Source: Succinivibrio dextrinosolvens DSM 3072 (lineage in GTDB: Bacteria; Pseudomonadota; Gammaproteobacteria; Enterobacterales; Succinivibrionaceae). From it: a stretch of 64,000 nt of DNA. Of the stretch, positions 7,394 to 16,400 are shown piece by piece. Below the pieces are notes generated by a model, which saw nothing but the letters and a program-made list of their open reading frames with translations, was not told the origin of the DNA and did no database searches. Within the stretch, counting starts at the first letter, position 1. Each line of letters starts with the position of its first letter. Location of the stretch: assembly GCF_900167015.1 (NCBI RefSeq), contig NZ_FUXX01000001.1, positions 62,001 through 126,000 of the forward strand, read 5' to 3'. Position numbers and translations under genes: made by a program.

Positions 7394-9091
7394 CTACATC
7401 TTATGACCCATTTCATAGGCATTATCATGAACGTCGGTCACGGTTCTGCCTGATGGATCGTTCATCTGAGCAAACTTAGCATCCCATGCAATTGCAGTTT
7501 CTGTTGAGCATGCAACTGATTTGCCGTATGGTACAGTCTTAACTGCTGATGGAAGCTTGAACAGATCTTCGAAAATCTCTCTGTACAGATAAGCTTCTTT
7601 GGTAACAGGGGTATTTACAGGGAAGCGGGTTTCACGCTCTGCAAATTTTCTGTCAGATACACTCTTCTCAGCATAATCTCTTAATGCATCGATCCATGAG
7701 TAGCCAACACCGTCAGAGAACTGTTCCTTCTGTCTCCATAGAACCTCTTCTGGTAACATTCCGTTGAATGCTTCACGAAGTGCCTTCTTCTCAATGGTGC
7801 TGCCCTGACACATCTTTGCACTTGGCTTGAATCTCATGGCGATATCCAGGAATTTCTTATCCAGGAATGGAACACGACCTTCAACACCCCAGGCCATAAG
7901 TGACTTGTTAGCACGCAGACAGTCGTATAGGTGCAGCTGATCAAGCTTTCTAATTAGCTCCTCATGCATTTCCTTGTCATTAGGAGCCTTGTGGAAGTAC
8001 AGATAGCCACCGAAGATTTCATCTGAACCTTCACCTGATAAAACCATCTTGATACCCATTGCCTTGATATAACGTGCCATCAGATACATAGGAGTTGAAG
8101 CTCTGATAGTGGTTACGTCATAGGTCTCAATGTGGTAGATTACATCACGAAGCGCATCCAGACCTTCCTGAATGGTGTAGTGGATTTCGTGATGAACAGT
8201 ACCTAAATAATCTGCTACAACACGTGCTTTCTTTAAATCAGGAGCTCCTTCCAGACCGATAGCGAAAGAATGAAGACGTGGGAACCATGCATCGGTCTTG
8301 CCGTCATCTTCAACACGCTTCTGAGAATAGTATTTAGCGATAGCTGAGATTACTGAAGAATCCAGACCGCCTGATAGAAGTACACCGTATGGAACATCAC
8401 ACATCAGCTGGCGACGAACTGCATCCATCAGACCGTCCTTTAATACTGATACATCATCAGTACCGTCCTTTACGTTCTCGTACTCAGTCCAGTCTCTGAA
8501 ATAGTACTGCTTGAACTCGTAATCACCACCCTTGGTGTAGATGTAGTGTCGTGGAGGGAATTCCTTTACAGAATCACATACCTTAACCAGAGCCTTCATC
8601 TCTGATGCAATATAGAATCTGCCTTCACGGTCAGTGCCCACATACATTGGGTTGATACCCATGTGATCTCTTGCTGCGAAGATAGTGTTATCTTCTTCAT
8701 CATAGATAACGAAGGCAAAGTCACCTACAAGGCGATCAATGAAGTTTTTACCGGTACGCTTGAATTCTTCATATAAAGGAAGAATAACCTCGCAGTCAGA
8801 ACCAGTCTTGAACTTGTAGTCTACGGTAAGTTCAGTCTTTAACTGCTTGTGGTTGTAGATTTCGCCGTTTACAGCAAGTATGTGCTTACGGTTCTCATTA
8901 TATAAAGGCTGTGCACCATTCTGTGGATCAACAATTGATAGACGCTCGTGAACAATGATAGCGTGTTCACCCTGATAAATACCTTCCCAGTCTGGTCCTC
9001 TATGAAGCTGAAGTCTTGAATTTTCAAGAGCTGTCTGCCGAAGTGCCTCTGAGTTTTCCTTAATATCAAATATTCCAAATATAGAACACAT
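7394..9091 (-). CDS. asnB: Asparagine synthase (glutamine-hydrolysing), AsnB type
   Basis: 565 residues (E. coli AsnB 554). Begins MCSIFGIFD, leaving Cys2 as the glutaminase nucleophile after Met removal. Class II glutamine amidotransferase domain about 1-210 (LQLHRGPDW, VNGEIYNH, GDFAFVIYD), then the ATP-pyrophosphatase synthetase domain with VLLSGGLDSSV and LSGEGSDEIFGGY. It makes asparagine from aspartate, ATP and glutamine nitrogen in the cytosol. Transcribed away from dapF-dapL; a perfect NtrC-like palindrome lies 69 bases upstream of its start, so nitrogen control is plausible. Confidence 0.97.
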   Translation of the reverse strand: MCSIFGIFDIKENSEALRQTALENSRLQLHRGPDWEGIYQGEHAIIVHERLSIVDPQNGAQPLYNENRKHILAVNGEIYNHKQLKTELTVDYKFKTGSDCEVILPLYEEFKRTGKNFIDRLVGDFAFVIYDEEDNTIFAARDHMGINPMYVGTDREGRFYIASEMKALVKVCDSVKEFPPRHYIYTKGGDYEFKQYYFRDWTEYENVKDGTDDVSVLKDGLMDAVRRQLMCDVPYGVLLSGGLDSSVISAIAKYYSQKRVEDDGKTDAWFPRLHSFAIGLEGAPDLKKARVVADYLGTVHHEIHYTIQEGLDALRDVIYHIETYDVTTIRASTPMYLMARYIKAMGIKMVLSGEGSDEIFGGYLYFHKAPNDKEMHEELIRKLDQLHLYDCLRANKSLMAWGVEGRVPFLDKKFLDIAMRFKPSAKMCQGSTIEKKALREAFNGMLPEEVLWRQKEQFSDGVGYSWIDALRDYAEKSVSDRKFAERETRFPVNTPVTKEAYLYREIFEDLFKLPSAVKTVPYGKSVACSTETAIAWDAKFAQMNDPSGRTVTDVHDNAYEMGHKM

Positions 9092-9159
9092 AACAGCCTC
9101 TCTAATTTTGAGTGAATTTCTCTTTATTTTAGATGTGATTTTTTATTTCTTAATTATCT

Positions 9160-9176
9160 AGCACTCAAAAAGTGCA
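9160..9176. promoter_or_regulatory. NtrC-like palindrome upstream of asnB
   Basis: AGCACTCAAAAAGTGCA: perfect GCACT-N5-AGTGC, the half-site and 5-5-5 spacing of enteric NtrC sites (GCACC-N5-GGTGC). Regulator identity is inferred. Confidence 0.5.
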
Positions 9177-9409
9177 ATTTCTTAAACATTCTGAATAATA
9201 TACTATCTACATTATTAACTAAAAAATCTCTAATAAACAGTATGTTATCTAAAATTATAAAAAAGAGAAAAATTATAAAAATCTAATAAAATATTTAAAA
9301 TCATTGTGTTAGCTGAAAATCATAGTATTTTCATCACAAATCTTATAATGTCCTATTTTAGTGCTAAATGCACTTTAAATAAACATTAGATCTAAAATAA
9401 TTAAAACAA

Positions 9410-9426
9410 TGCTTAAATGTGGTGCA
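9410..9426. promoter_or_regulatory. NtrC-like 17-mer upstream of dapF-dapL
   Basis: TGCTTAAATGTGGTGCA shares 14 of 17 bases with the site at 11614-11630 before glnA. The right half GGTGCA is consensus; the left half is degenerate. Confidence 0.45.
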
Positions 9427-9457
9427 ATATAAAAAAGTATTAAATTCAGGAGCATTT

Positions 9458-10342
9458 ATGAGATTCACTAAAATGCAGGGCTGCGGCAATGATTACGTAT
9501 ATATGGATACGTTCAGTGAAGAGGTTAAAGACCGCAGTGCCATGGCACAGTTACTATCAAACAGGAATTTTGGAATAGGTTCAGATGGACTTATTTTTAT
9601 TAACCCGTCAGATAAAGCTGACTTTGAGATGGAAATGTACAACCTTGACGGTTCACGTGCTCAGATGTGCGGTAACGGCATTCGCTGTGTTGGTAAATAC
9701 GTATATGAGCATGGTCTTACTGACAAGACTGATTTTACAGTGGATACCCTGGCAGGACTAAAACATCTGCATCTTAATGTAAATGATGGCGAGGTTGATC
9801 TGGTCAGTGTCGACATGGGAGGCGCAACAATTATTCCTGAGCAGATCCCTGTAGCTCCAGAGTATTTTGAAGACTATGGAGATGGAGTGGGGGCAGAGAT
9901 CGAGGTTTTAGGTCAGAAGTACAAGGTAACTCCCGTAAGTATGGGAAATCCTCATAGTGTTGCATTCATTGAACAGGATGTAGAAACCTTTGATCTGATG
10001 AAGATTGGTCCTGAATTTGAGCATCACAGAGCTTTTCCTGAAAAGGTAAATGCAGAATTTGTAAATATTATCGATAGAACTCATATCAAGGTTCGTGTCT
10101 GGGAGCGCGGTTCAGGCGAAACCTGTGCCTGCGGTACCGGGGCATGTGCCTGCGTGGTTGCAGGTGTGCTTAATGGATTACTTGAGAAGGAAGTCTTTGT
10201 AGAGATGAAAGGCGGTGTACTGAAGGTTACCTGGGATGAGATTGAAAACAGGGTAACCCTGACAGGTCCTGCTGTGACAGTCTTTGAAGGTGAAACCAGA
10301 CAGGTTCAGATGCCATATAAATTTTCGGAGAAATTATGCTAA
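9458..10342 (+). CDS. dapF: Diaminopimelate epimerase, catalytically complete copy
   Basis: 294 residues from ATG 9458 (AGGAG 5 bases upstream; the track-length frame from GTG 9419 has no support). It interconverts LL- and meso-diaminopimelate for lysine and peptidoglycan. Both catalytic cysteines are present: Cys71 in MCGNGIRC and Cys225 in CACGTGACAC, with YNLDGS, SMGNPHSV and ERGSGE lining the substrate pocket. Overlaps dapL by 7 bases, so the two are translationally coupled. It is clearly different in sequence from the dapF at 30501 and closer in style to DapF of Bacteroidetes or Firmicutes (impression, unsearched), suggesting acquisition together with dapL. Confidence 0.95.
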   Translation: MRFTKMQGCGNDYVYMDTFSEEVKDRSAMAQLLSNRNFGIGSDGLIFINPSDKADFEMEMYNLDGSRAQMCGNGIRCVGKYVYEHGLTDKTDFTVDTLAGLKHLHLNVNDGEVDLVSVDMGGATIIPEQIPVAPEYFEDYGDGVGAEIEVLGQKYKVTPVSMGNPHSVAFIEQDVETFDLMKIGPEFEHHRAFPEKVNAEFVNIIDRTHIKVRVWERGSGETCACGTGACACVVAGVLNGLLEKEVFVEMKGGVLKVTWDEIENRVTLTGPAVTVFEGETRQVQMPYKFSEKLC

Positions 10343-11559
10343 AAGTTAATCAGAATTACTTAAAACTTCAGGGATCTTACCTGTTTTCAAATATTGCAAA
10401 GAAGGTTAAAAGCTATAAGGAAGAGCATAGTGATCAGGAGGTTATTTCTCTTGGAATCGGAGATGTAACAAGACCTCTTACACCAACAATTGTCAAAGCT
10501 CTGCATGATGCAGTGGATGATATGGCTGATATTGAGAGATTCCATGGTTACGGTCCCGATTTAGGCTATTCCTTTCTACGTGAAAAGATTGCTGAATTTG
10601 ATTTTAAAAGACGCGGCTGTGATATCAGTGCAGATGAAATTTTTGTGTCAGACGGTGCTAAGAGTGATTCTGGAAATATTCAGGAAATCTTTTCTGATAA
10701 ATGCACTATCGCGGTAAGCGATCCTGTATATCCTGTGTATGTTGATTCGAATGTTATGGCAGGCAGAACCGGTACATATGATGCCGAAAGTACCAGATGG
10801 TCGGATGTTGTCTATATGCCCTGCACCAAGGACAACGACTTTGTACCTGACCTTCCATCAAAGACTCCGGATATTATCTATATATGCTCACCAAATAATC
10901 CTACAGGTAAGGCTTTAACCAAAGCTCAGCTTCAGTCTTTTGTTGATTATGCTCTAAAAAACAAAGCGGTAATTCTCTTTGATGCAGCCTATGAAGCCTA
11001 CATCAGCGAAGATGATGTTCCTCATTCAATCTATGAGTGTGAAGGAGCCAAAGAGTGTGCAATCGAAATGAGATCATTCAGTAAGAATGCCGGTTTTACA
11101 GGTGTACGTCTTGGTTACACCGTAGTTCCTAAGAATCTTGTAGATACTGAAGGCAAGTCACTGTATTCTCTATGGGCCCGTCGTCATGGAACAAAGTTTA
11201 ATGGCGCTTCATATATCCAGCAGAGAGCAGGCGAGGCAGTCTATACAGAAGCTGGTCAGAAGGAAATCGCAGGGCTGGTATCCTACTACATGGAAAATGC
11301 TAGAACCATTCGTGACGGTCTGACTTCAGCCGGATTTACCGTATATGGCGGTGTAAATGCCCCCTACATCTGGGTAAAAACTCCTGAGACTATGACAAGC
11401 TGGCAGTTCTTTGATTATCTTTTAAAAAATGCTCAGGTGGTTGGAACTCCTGGCAGTGGCTTTGGTCCAAGCGGAGAAGGTTATTTCAGACTAACCTCTT
11501 TTGGTTCTCATGAGAATACCTGTGAAGCCGTTAAGAGAATTGTTGCCTTAAATAAGTAG
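10336..11559 (+). CDS. dapL: LL-diaminopimelate aminotransferase
   Basis: 407 residues. Fold-type I PLP aminotransferase with SLGIGDVTRPLTP near residue 40, RFHGYGPDLGY, CSPNNPTGK, and Schiff-base Lys250 in RSFSKNAGFTGVRLGY, matching the DapL family in length and motifs. It converts tetrahydrodipicolinate directly to LL-diaminopimelate using glutamate, bypassing the succinylase steps DapD, DapC and DapE. DapL is uncommon in Gammaproteobacteria. GGAGAAATT precedes the ATG inside the end of dapF. Paired with an active DapF, the two genes carry tetrahydrodipicolinate to meso-diaminopimelate. Confidence 0.94.
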   Translation: MLKVNQNYLKLQGSYLFSNIAKKVKSYKEEHSDQEVISLGIGDVTRPLTPTIVKALHDAVDDMADIERFHGYGPDLGYSFLREKIAEFDFKRRGCDISADEIFVSDGAKSDSGNIQEIFSDKCTIAVSDPVYPVYVDSNVMAGRTGTYDAESTRWSDVVYMPCTKDNDFVPDLPSKTPDIIYICSPNNPTGKALTKAQLQSFVDYALKNKAVILFDAAYEAYISEDDVPHSIYECEGAKECAIEMRSFSKNAGFTGVRLGYTVVPKNLVDTEGKSLYSLWARRHGTKFNGASYIQQRAGEAVYTEAGQKEIAGLVSYYMENARTIRDGLTSAGFTVYGGVNAPYIWVKTPETMTSWQFFDYLLKNAQVVGTPGSGFGPSGEGYFRLTSFGSHENTCEAVKRIVALNK

Positions 11560-11585
11560 CAATTCACCAAATAGGTTAAAAATGA

Positions 11586-11616
11586 AACATGCAGCTTATA
11601 ACTGCATGTTTTGTGC
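11586..11616 (+). terminator. Terminator after dapF-dapL
   Basis: AACATGCAG (11586-11594) and CTGCATGTT (11602-11610) form a 9-bp stem followed by a T-rich stretch. Confidence 0.75.
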
Positions 11617-11630
11617 TTTATTGAGGTGCA
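11614..11630. promoter_or_regulatory. NtrC-like 17-mer upstream of glnA
   Basis: TGCTTTATTGAGGTGCA, 14 of 17 identical to the element before dapF. At about 320 bases before the glnA start it is at an enhancer-like distance. Confidence 0.4.
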
Positions 11631-11872
11631 ATTTCGTATTATTTATTGTTCAAATAATCCTGTTTTTTTACCCTTCCTTAATTGTCCGTTTTAAGGCAGA
11701 TATAAAGCATTTATATAAAAATATCACCTGAATAGCCATCAGATTATGTGGCTTTTAATCTCTCAACTCTACACTTAACATTATGAATTATAAGTATATT
11801 GCAAAATAATGCACTAAAAGAAAACATTTGTGTAAAAGACATATTTAAAATGGTGCAAATAATACTTTTCTT

Positions 11873-11901
11873 TTGACTATGTCAGATTTAAATTTCAAAA
11901 T
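11873..11901 (+). promoter_or_regulatory. Candidate sigma70 promoter of glnA
   Basis: TTGACT (11873-11878), 17-base spacer, CAAAAT (11896-11901), about 50 bases before the start codon. Confidence 0.45.
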
Positions 11902-11951
11902 CACACTAACTTAACGTGTGTTTATTATTTGATTTTTTAACGGAGTCAAAA

Positions 11952-13361
11952 ATGGATTTTAAAGCAGTACAGTCACTAATTGACGAGCATGGAGTTGAAT
12001 TTGCGGATTTAAGATTTACTGATACCAAGGGTAAAGAGCAGCATATTACTTTACCTATCGACTGTATCAGTGAGAAGTTCTTCGTTCAGGGCAAGATGTT
12101 CGATGGTTCTTCAATCGCAGGATGGAGAGGTATCGACAAGTCAGACATGATCCTGATGCCTGATATTGAGACTGTTCAGCTTGATCCATTCTATGCAGAT
12201 CCAACCATCATTATCCGCTGTGATATTTTAGATACCGAGACCTTGACCGGCTACAGCCGTGACCCACGTTCAGTTGCAAAGAGAGCTGAAGAGTACCTGA
12301 AGTCTACCGGTATCGGTGATGCTTCCTACTTTGGTCCAGAGCCAGAGTTCTTCCTGTTCGATGATGTCCGCTTCAAGTCAGATATCTCAGGTTCATTCGT
12401 GGCTATCGATGATATCGAGGCAGCCTGGAACAGTGCAACTGAATACGAAGGTGGTAACAAGGGCTATCGTCCTGCAGTTAAGGGCGGCTACTTCCCTGTT
12501 CCTCCTGTAGATTCTTCACAGGATATCCGTTCTGCAATGTGTAAGATCATGAAGCAGATGGGTCTTGTTCTGGAAGCTCATCACCATGAGGTTGCAACCG
12601 CAGGTCAGAACGAGATTGCAACTCAGTTCAACTCATTAACCAAGAAGGCAGACGAGGTTCAGATCTACAAGTATGTGGTTCAGAACGTTGCATACAAGTA
12701 TGGCAAGACCGCTACCTTCATGCCAAAGCCAATCTACGGTGACAACGGTTCAGGTATGCACTGCCACCAGTCAATCTTCAAGAACGGTGAGAACGTATTT
12801 GCCGGCAACATGTACGGCGGTCTGTCTCAGAACGCATTATGGTACATCGGTGGTATCATCAAGCATGCCAAGGCATTAAACGCATTTACCAATCCATCAA
12901 CAAACTCATACAAGAGACTTGTTCCTGGCTTTGAGGCTCCTTTAATGTTAGCTTACTCAGCTGCAAACCGTTCAGCTTCAATCCGTATCCCATATTCAAT
13001 CAATCCAAAGGCAGCTCACATTGAGGTTCGCTTCCCAGACTGCACCGCAAATCCATACCTTGCATTCTCCGCAATGTTAATGGCTGGTCTTGATGGTATC
13101 AAGAATAAGATCAACCCAGGTGAGGCTATTGATAAGAACCTGTATGACCTGCCACCAGAGGAGGCAGCAAACATTCCTCAGGTATGTACTTCATTAGAAG
13201 AGGCCCTGAATTCACTGGCTGCTGATCATGACTTCCTGACTGAAGGCGGTGTATTTACTCCAGATCTGATTGAGGCATACATTGAGCTTAAGAGAGCTGA
13301 GGATACCAGAGTACGTTCAACTCCACATCCAGCTGAGTTCGAACTTTACTACAGTCTATAA
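11952..13361 (+). CDS. glnA: Glutamine synthetase, type I
   Basis: 469 residues from ATG 11952, exactly the E. coli length; GGAG lies 7 bases upstream, and the longer frame from 11916 is rejected. It makes glutamine from glutamate, ammonia and ATP as a dodecamer. Visible hallmarks are [32 protein letters not shown], the ATP-binding [12 protein letters not shown] and NRSASIRIP. Tyr398 (counting Met) in [10 protein letters not shown] is the adenylylation site, so activity is probably tuned by GlnE. Followed by gltBD rather than glnL-glnG, which pairs GS with GOGAT in one locus. Confidence 0.98.
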   Translation: MDFKAVQSLIDEHGVEFADLRFTDTKGKEQHITLPIDCISEKFFVQGKMFDGSSIAGWRGIDKSDMILMPDIETVQLDPFYADPTIIIRCDILDTETLTGYSRDPRSVAKRAEEYLKSTGIGDASYFGPEPEFFLFDDVRFKSDISGSFVAIDDIEAAWNSATEYEGGNKGYRPAVKGGYFPVPPVDSSQDIRSAMCKIMKQMGLVLEAHHHEVATAGQNEIATQFNSLTKKADEVQIYKYVVQNVAYKYGKTATFMPKPIYGDNGSGMHCHQSIFKNGENVFAGNMYGGLSQNALWYIGGIIKHAKALNAFTNPSTNSYKRLVPGFEAPLMLAYSAANRSASIRIPYSINPKAAHIEVRFPDCTANPYLAFSAMLMAGLDGIKNKINPGEAIDKNLYDLPPEEAANIPQVCTSLEEALNSLAADHDFLTEGGVFTPDLIEAYIELKRAEDTRVRSTPHPAEFELYYSL

Positions 13362-13421
13362 GCTGTAAACAAAATTACTAAAACATATAACTATTGATGT
13401 ACTACCCAAAAAAGGTGACAA

Positions 13422-16400
13422 ATGGAAGCAAATCCAGGATTATACAGAAGTGAGTATGAACATGATGCCTGCGGTGTTGGTTTTATCGCCAACATTAAAG
13501 GTCAGAAATCTCATAGCATTGTAAGTCAGGGACTTGAGATTCTGAAAAATCTAACCCACAGAGGAGCTGTTGGAGCAGACCCTCTGCAGGGTGATGGTGC
13601 AGGTATTCTGATTCAGCTTCCAGACAAACTGTATCGCGATGACATGGCAAGCAGAGGCATTATTCTGCCTCCTTGCGGAGAGTATGGCGTGGGCATGGTG
13701 TTCCTTCCTCAGGAAGAGGCTTCAAGACACGCCTGTGAAGAGGAAATTGAAAGAGCCATTCTGGCTGAGGGCCAGATTATACTGGGATGGAGAGATGTTC
13801 CTGTAAACAAGGAAATCCCTATGTCTCCGGTTGTAAGACAGAAAGAACCTGTTATAAGACAGATCTTTGTAGGTCATTCTCCTGATATTCTTGTAACTGA
13901 CGCCCTAGAGCGAAAGCTTTATATCATCAGAAAGAGCTCCTCTATTGCAATCGCTAATCTGAACTTAAAGCACTGCAAGGAATTCTACATTTCATCATTC
14001 TCTGCAAGAACCATCGTCTACAAGGGACAGCTGCTGGCAAATCAGGTCGGAGTATATTACAAGGACCTCTCTGACAGCCGCTGTGTAAGTGCTGTGGCAA
14101 TGATTCACCAGCGCTTCTCAACCAATACCTTCCCACAGTGGGCTTTAGCTCATCCATTCAGAATGATTGCACATAACGGTGAAATCAATACCCTGCGTGG
14201 CAACTTCAACTGGATCAGAGCTCGTGAGAAGAACATTTCGTCACCTGTTTTCGGTAGGGATCTGGAAAAACTCTGGCCTCTAATCTTCCAGGGACAGTCA
14301 GATTCAGCATCATTTGACAATGTATTTGAACTTCTCACCATGTCAGGATATTCACTTGCACAGGCCGCAATGATGATGATCCCTTCTGCATGGGAGAAGG
14401 ACCGTCTGATGGACCGCAATCTTAAGGCTTTCTATGAATACTATGCTGCAATGATGGAGCCATGGGATGGTCCTGCTGCAGTTGTTTTCACAGATGGAAG
14501 ACAGATTGGTGCAACACTGGATCGTAACGGTTTAAGACCTGCAAGATACATTGTTACCAAGGATGACATGGTAATTCTTGCATCCGAGGAAGGTACCTTA
14601 AACATTGACGAGTCACGTATCGCAAATCATTTAAGATTAGAGCCTGGTCGTATGCTTCTTATAGATATGGAGCAGGGAAGAATCATTGGTGACAGTGAAG
14701 TTAAGAACCTGATTGCAACTGCAAGACCATATCAGGAGTGGACCGACAAGGTTAGAATCCGACTTGACGATATTAAGGAAAAGCCTCTGACCGAGTCTTT
14801 AAAGCTTAATACAAAAGATCTGATGCGTGTATTCGGTTATACCCGAGAGGATGTGGAAAGACTACTGAAGACCAAGGCATTATCAGGTCAGGAGCCTGTG
14901 GTTTCCATGGGTAATGATGCTCCTCTGGCAATTCTTTCCTCAAAGCCAAGCTGTTTTTATGATTATTTCAGACAGCTGTTCGCTCAGGTTACAAACCCAG
15001 CTATTGATCCTATCCGTGAGGAGATGGTTACATCTCTGGTTTCATTTATCGGTCCACGTCCAGACCTTCTGAACATCATGGATAACAATCCTCCTGTAAG
15101 ACTGGAGGTTGACCAGCCAATTCTGAGCAGTCAGGATATTGAGAAGATCAGAAATATCGGCAAGTTCACCGGCAACAAGTTCAGAAGCGTAGAGCTTGAT
15201 ATCACATACCCTGTATCATGGGGCAAGAACGGTATTGAGGCAAGACTGGCTTCAATCAGAGCCGCTGCAGTTGATGCTGTTAAGACCGGAAACAATATTC
15301 TGATCCTGTCCGACAGAAACGTAAGCCGTCAGCGTCTTGCAATTCCCGCTCTGCTGGCAACTTCTGCTGTTCATCAGTGTCTGGTTGAAAAGGGACTTAG
15401 AACCAGTACCGGTCTGGTTGTTGAAACCGGTTCAGCCAGAACAGTTCATCATTTCGCTCTGCTTGGCGGTTACGGTGCCGAGGCTGTCCACCCATATGTT
15501 GCACTTAACGTTGTTGCTTCACTTGGTAAGGATGCAAAGCAGTCAGAGCAGTTCGTTGACAACTACATTCACGCAATTGACAAGGGCCTATACAAGACCA
15601 TGTCAAAGATGGGTATTTCAACCTATATGTCATACATAGGTGCCCAGATCTTCGAGGCTGTCGGTCTATCCTCAGAGTTTGTTGATAAGTACTTTAAGAA
15701 TACTCCAAGCCCAATTGAGGGTGTCAACCTGTTTGATATTGCAGATGAAGCTGTAAAAATCCACAGAAAGGCCTTTGAGAAGGATGCTATCCATGACGAT
15801 TCTCTTGATCAGGGCGGTGAGCTTAACTGGAGATATGACGGTCAGGAACATATGTGGACTCCTGATGCTGTGGTACATCTTCAGAGATCTGTTCGTTCTG
15901 GTGATTACGAGGAATACAGGAAGTATGCTCAGATCATCAATGATCAGAGCAAACGCCTGATGACTCTTCGCGGTCTGTTCTCCTTTAAGAAGACCAAGCC
16001 AATTGATATCAGCGAAGTAGAAAGTGAAGAGAGCATTATCCATCACTTTGCCTGTTCTGCCATGTCAATCGGTGCTATCTCAACTGAAGCTCATACCACC
16101 ATGGCAATTGCCATGAACCGCTTAGGTGCTATGTCCAACAGTGGTGAGGGCGGTGAGGACCCAAGACGTGATACTGTAATTGATTCAGATACTTCAACCA
16201 AGGCAATCCTTGGAGATGATATCGTAGTTGATATTCCTCTGCACAAGGGAGATTCCCTTCGTTCCAAGACCAGACAGGTTGCATCAGGTCGATTCGGTGT
16301 AACCACAGATTATCTGTCTGGGGCTGAACTGATTCAGATTAAACTTGCTCAGGGTGCAAAACCAGGAGAGGGCGGTCAGCTGCCTGGCCACAAGGTTTCT

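Larger units (their letters stand above)
9092..9457. promoter_or_regulatory. asnB / dapF-dapL divergent intergenic region
   Basis: 366 AT-rich bases without a gene. It contains a GCAC/GTGC palindrome near asnB (9160-9176), an inverted-polarity AGTGC-N5-GCACT palindrome at 9360-9374, and an NtrC-like 17-mer at 9410-9426 just before dapF. No confident sigma70 or sigma54 promoter is readable. Confidence 0.55.
11560..11951. promoter_or_regulatory. dapL-glnA intergenic region with glnA control signals
   Basis: 392 bases without a gene. It holds the dapL terminator, an NtrC-like 17-mer (11614-11630), two half-matching sites (11810-11826 with GCACT, 11841-11857 with GGTGCA), a sigma70-like promoter (11873-11901) and a CACAC/GTGTG inverted repeat (11902-11920) in the leader. 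I could not find a sigma54 -24/-12 element. Confidence 0.55.

Noticed and set aside
11631-11951. Sigma54 promoter for glnA
   Set aside because: No TGGCAC-N5-TTGCA-like element was found despite the NtrC-like sites; TGGTGCAAATAATAC at 11851 does not fit.
15672-16046. 124-residue minus-strand ORF inside gltB
   Set aside because: Lies wholly within the well-supported gltB coding region; no ribosome site or family resemblance.
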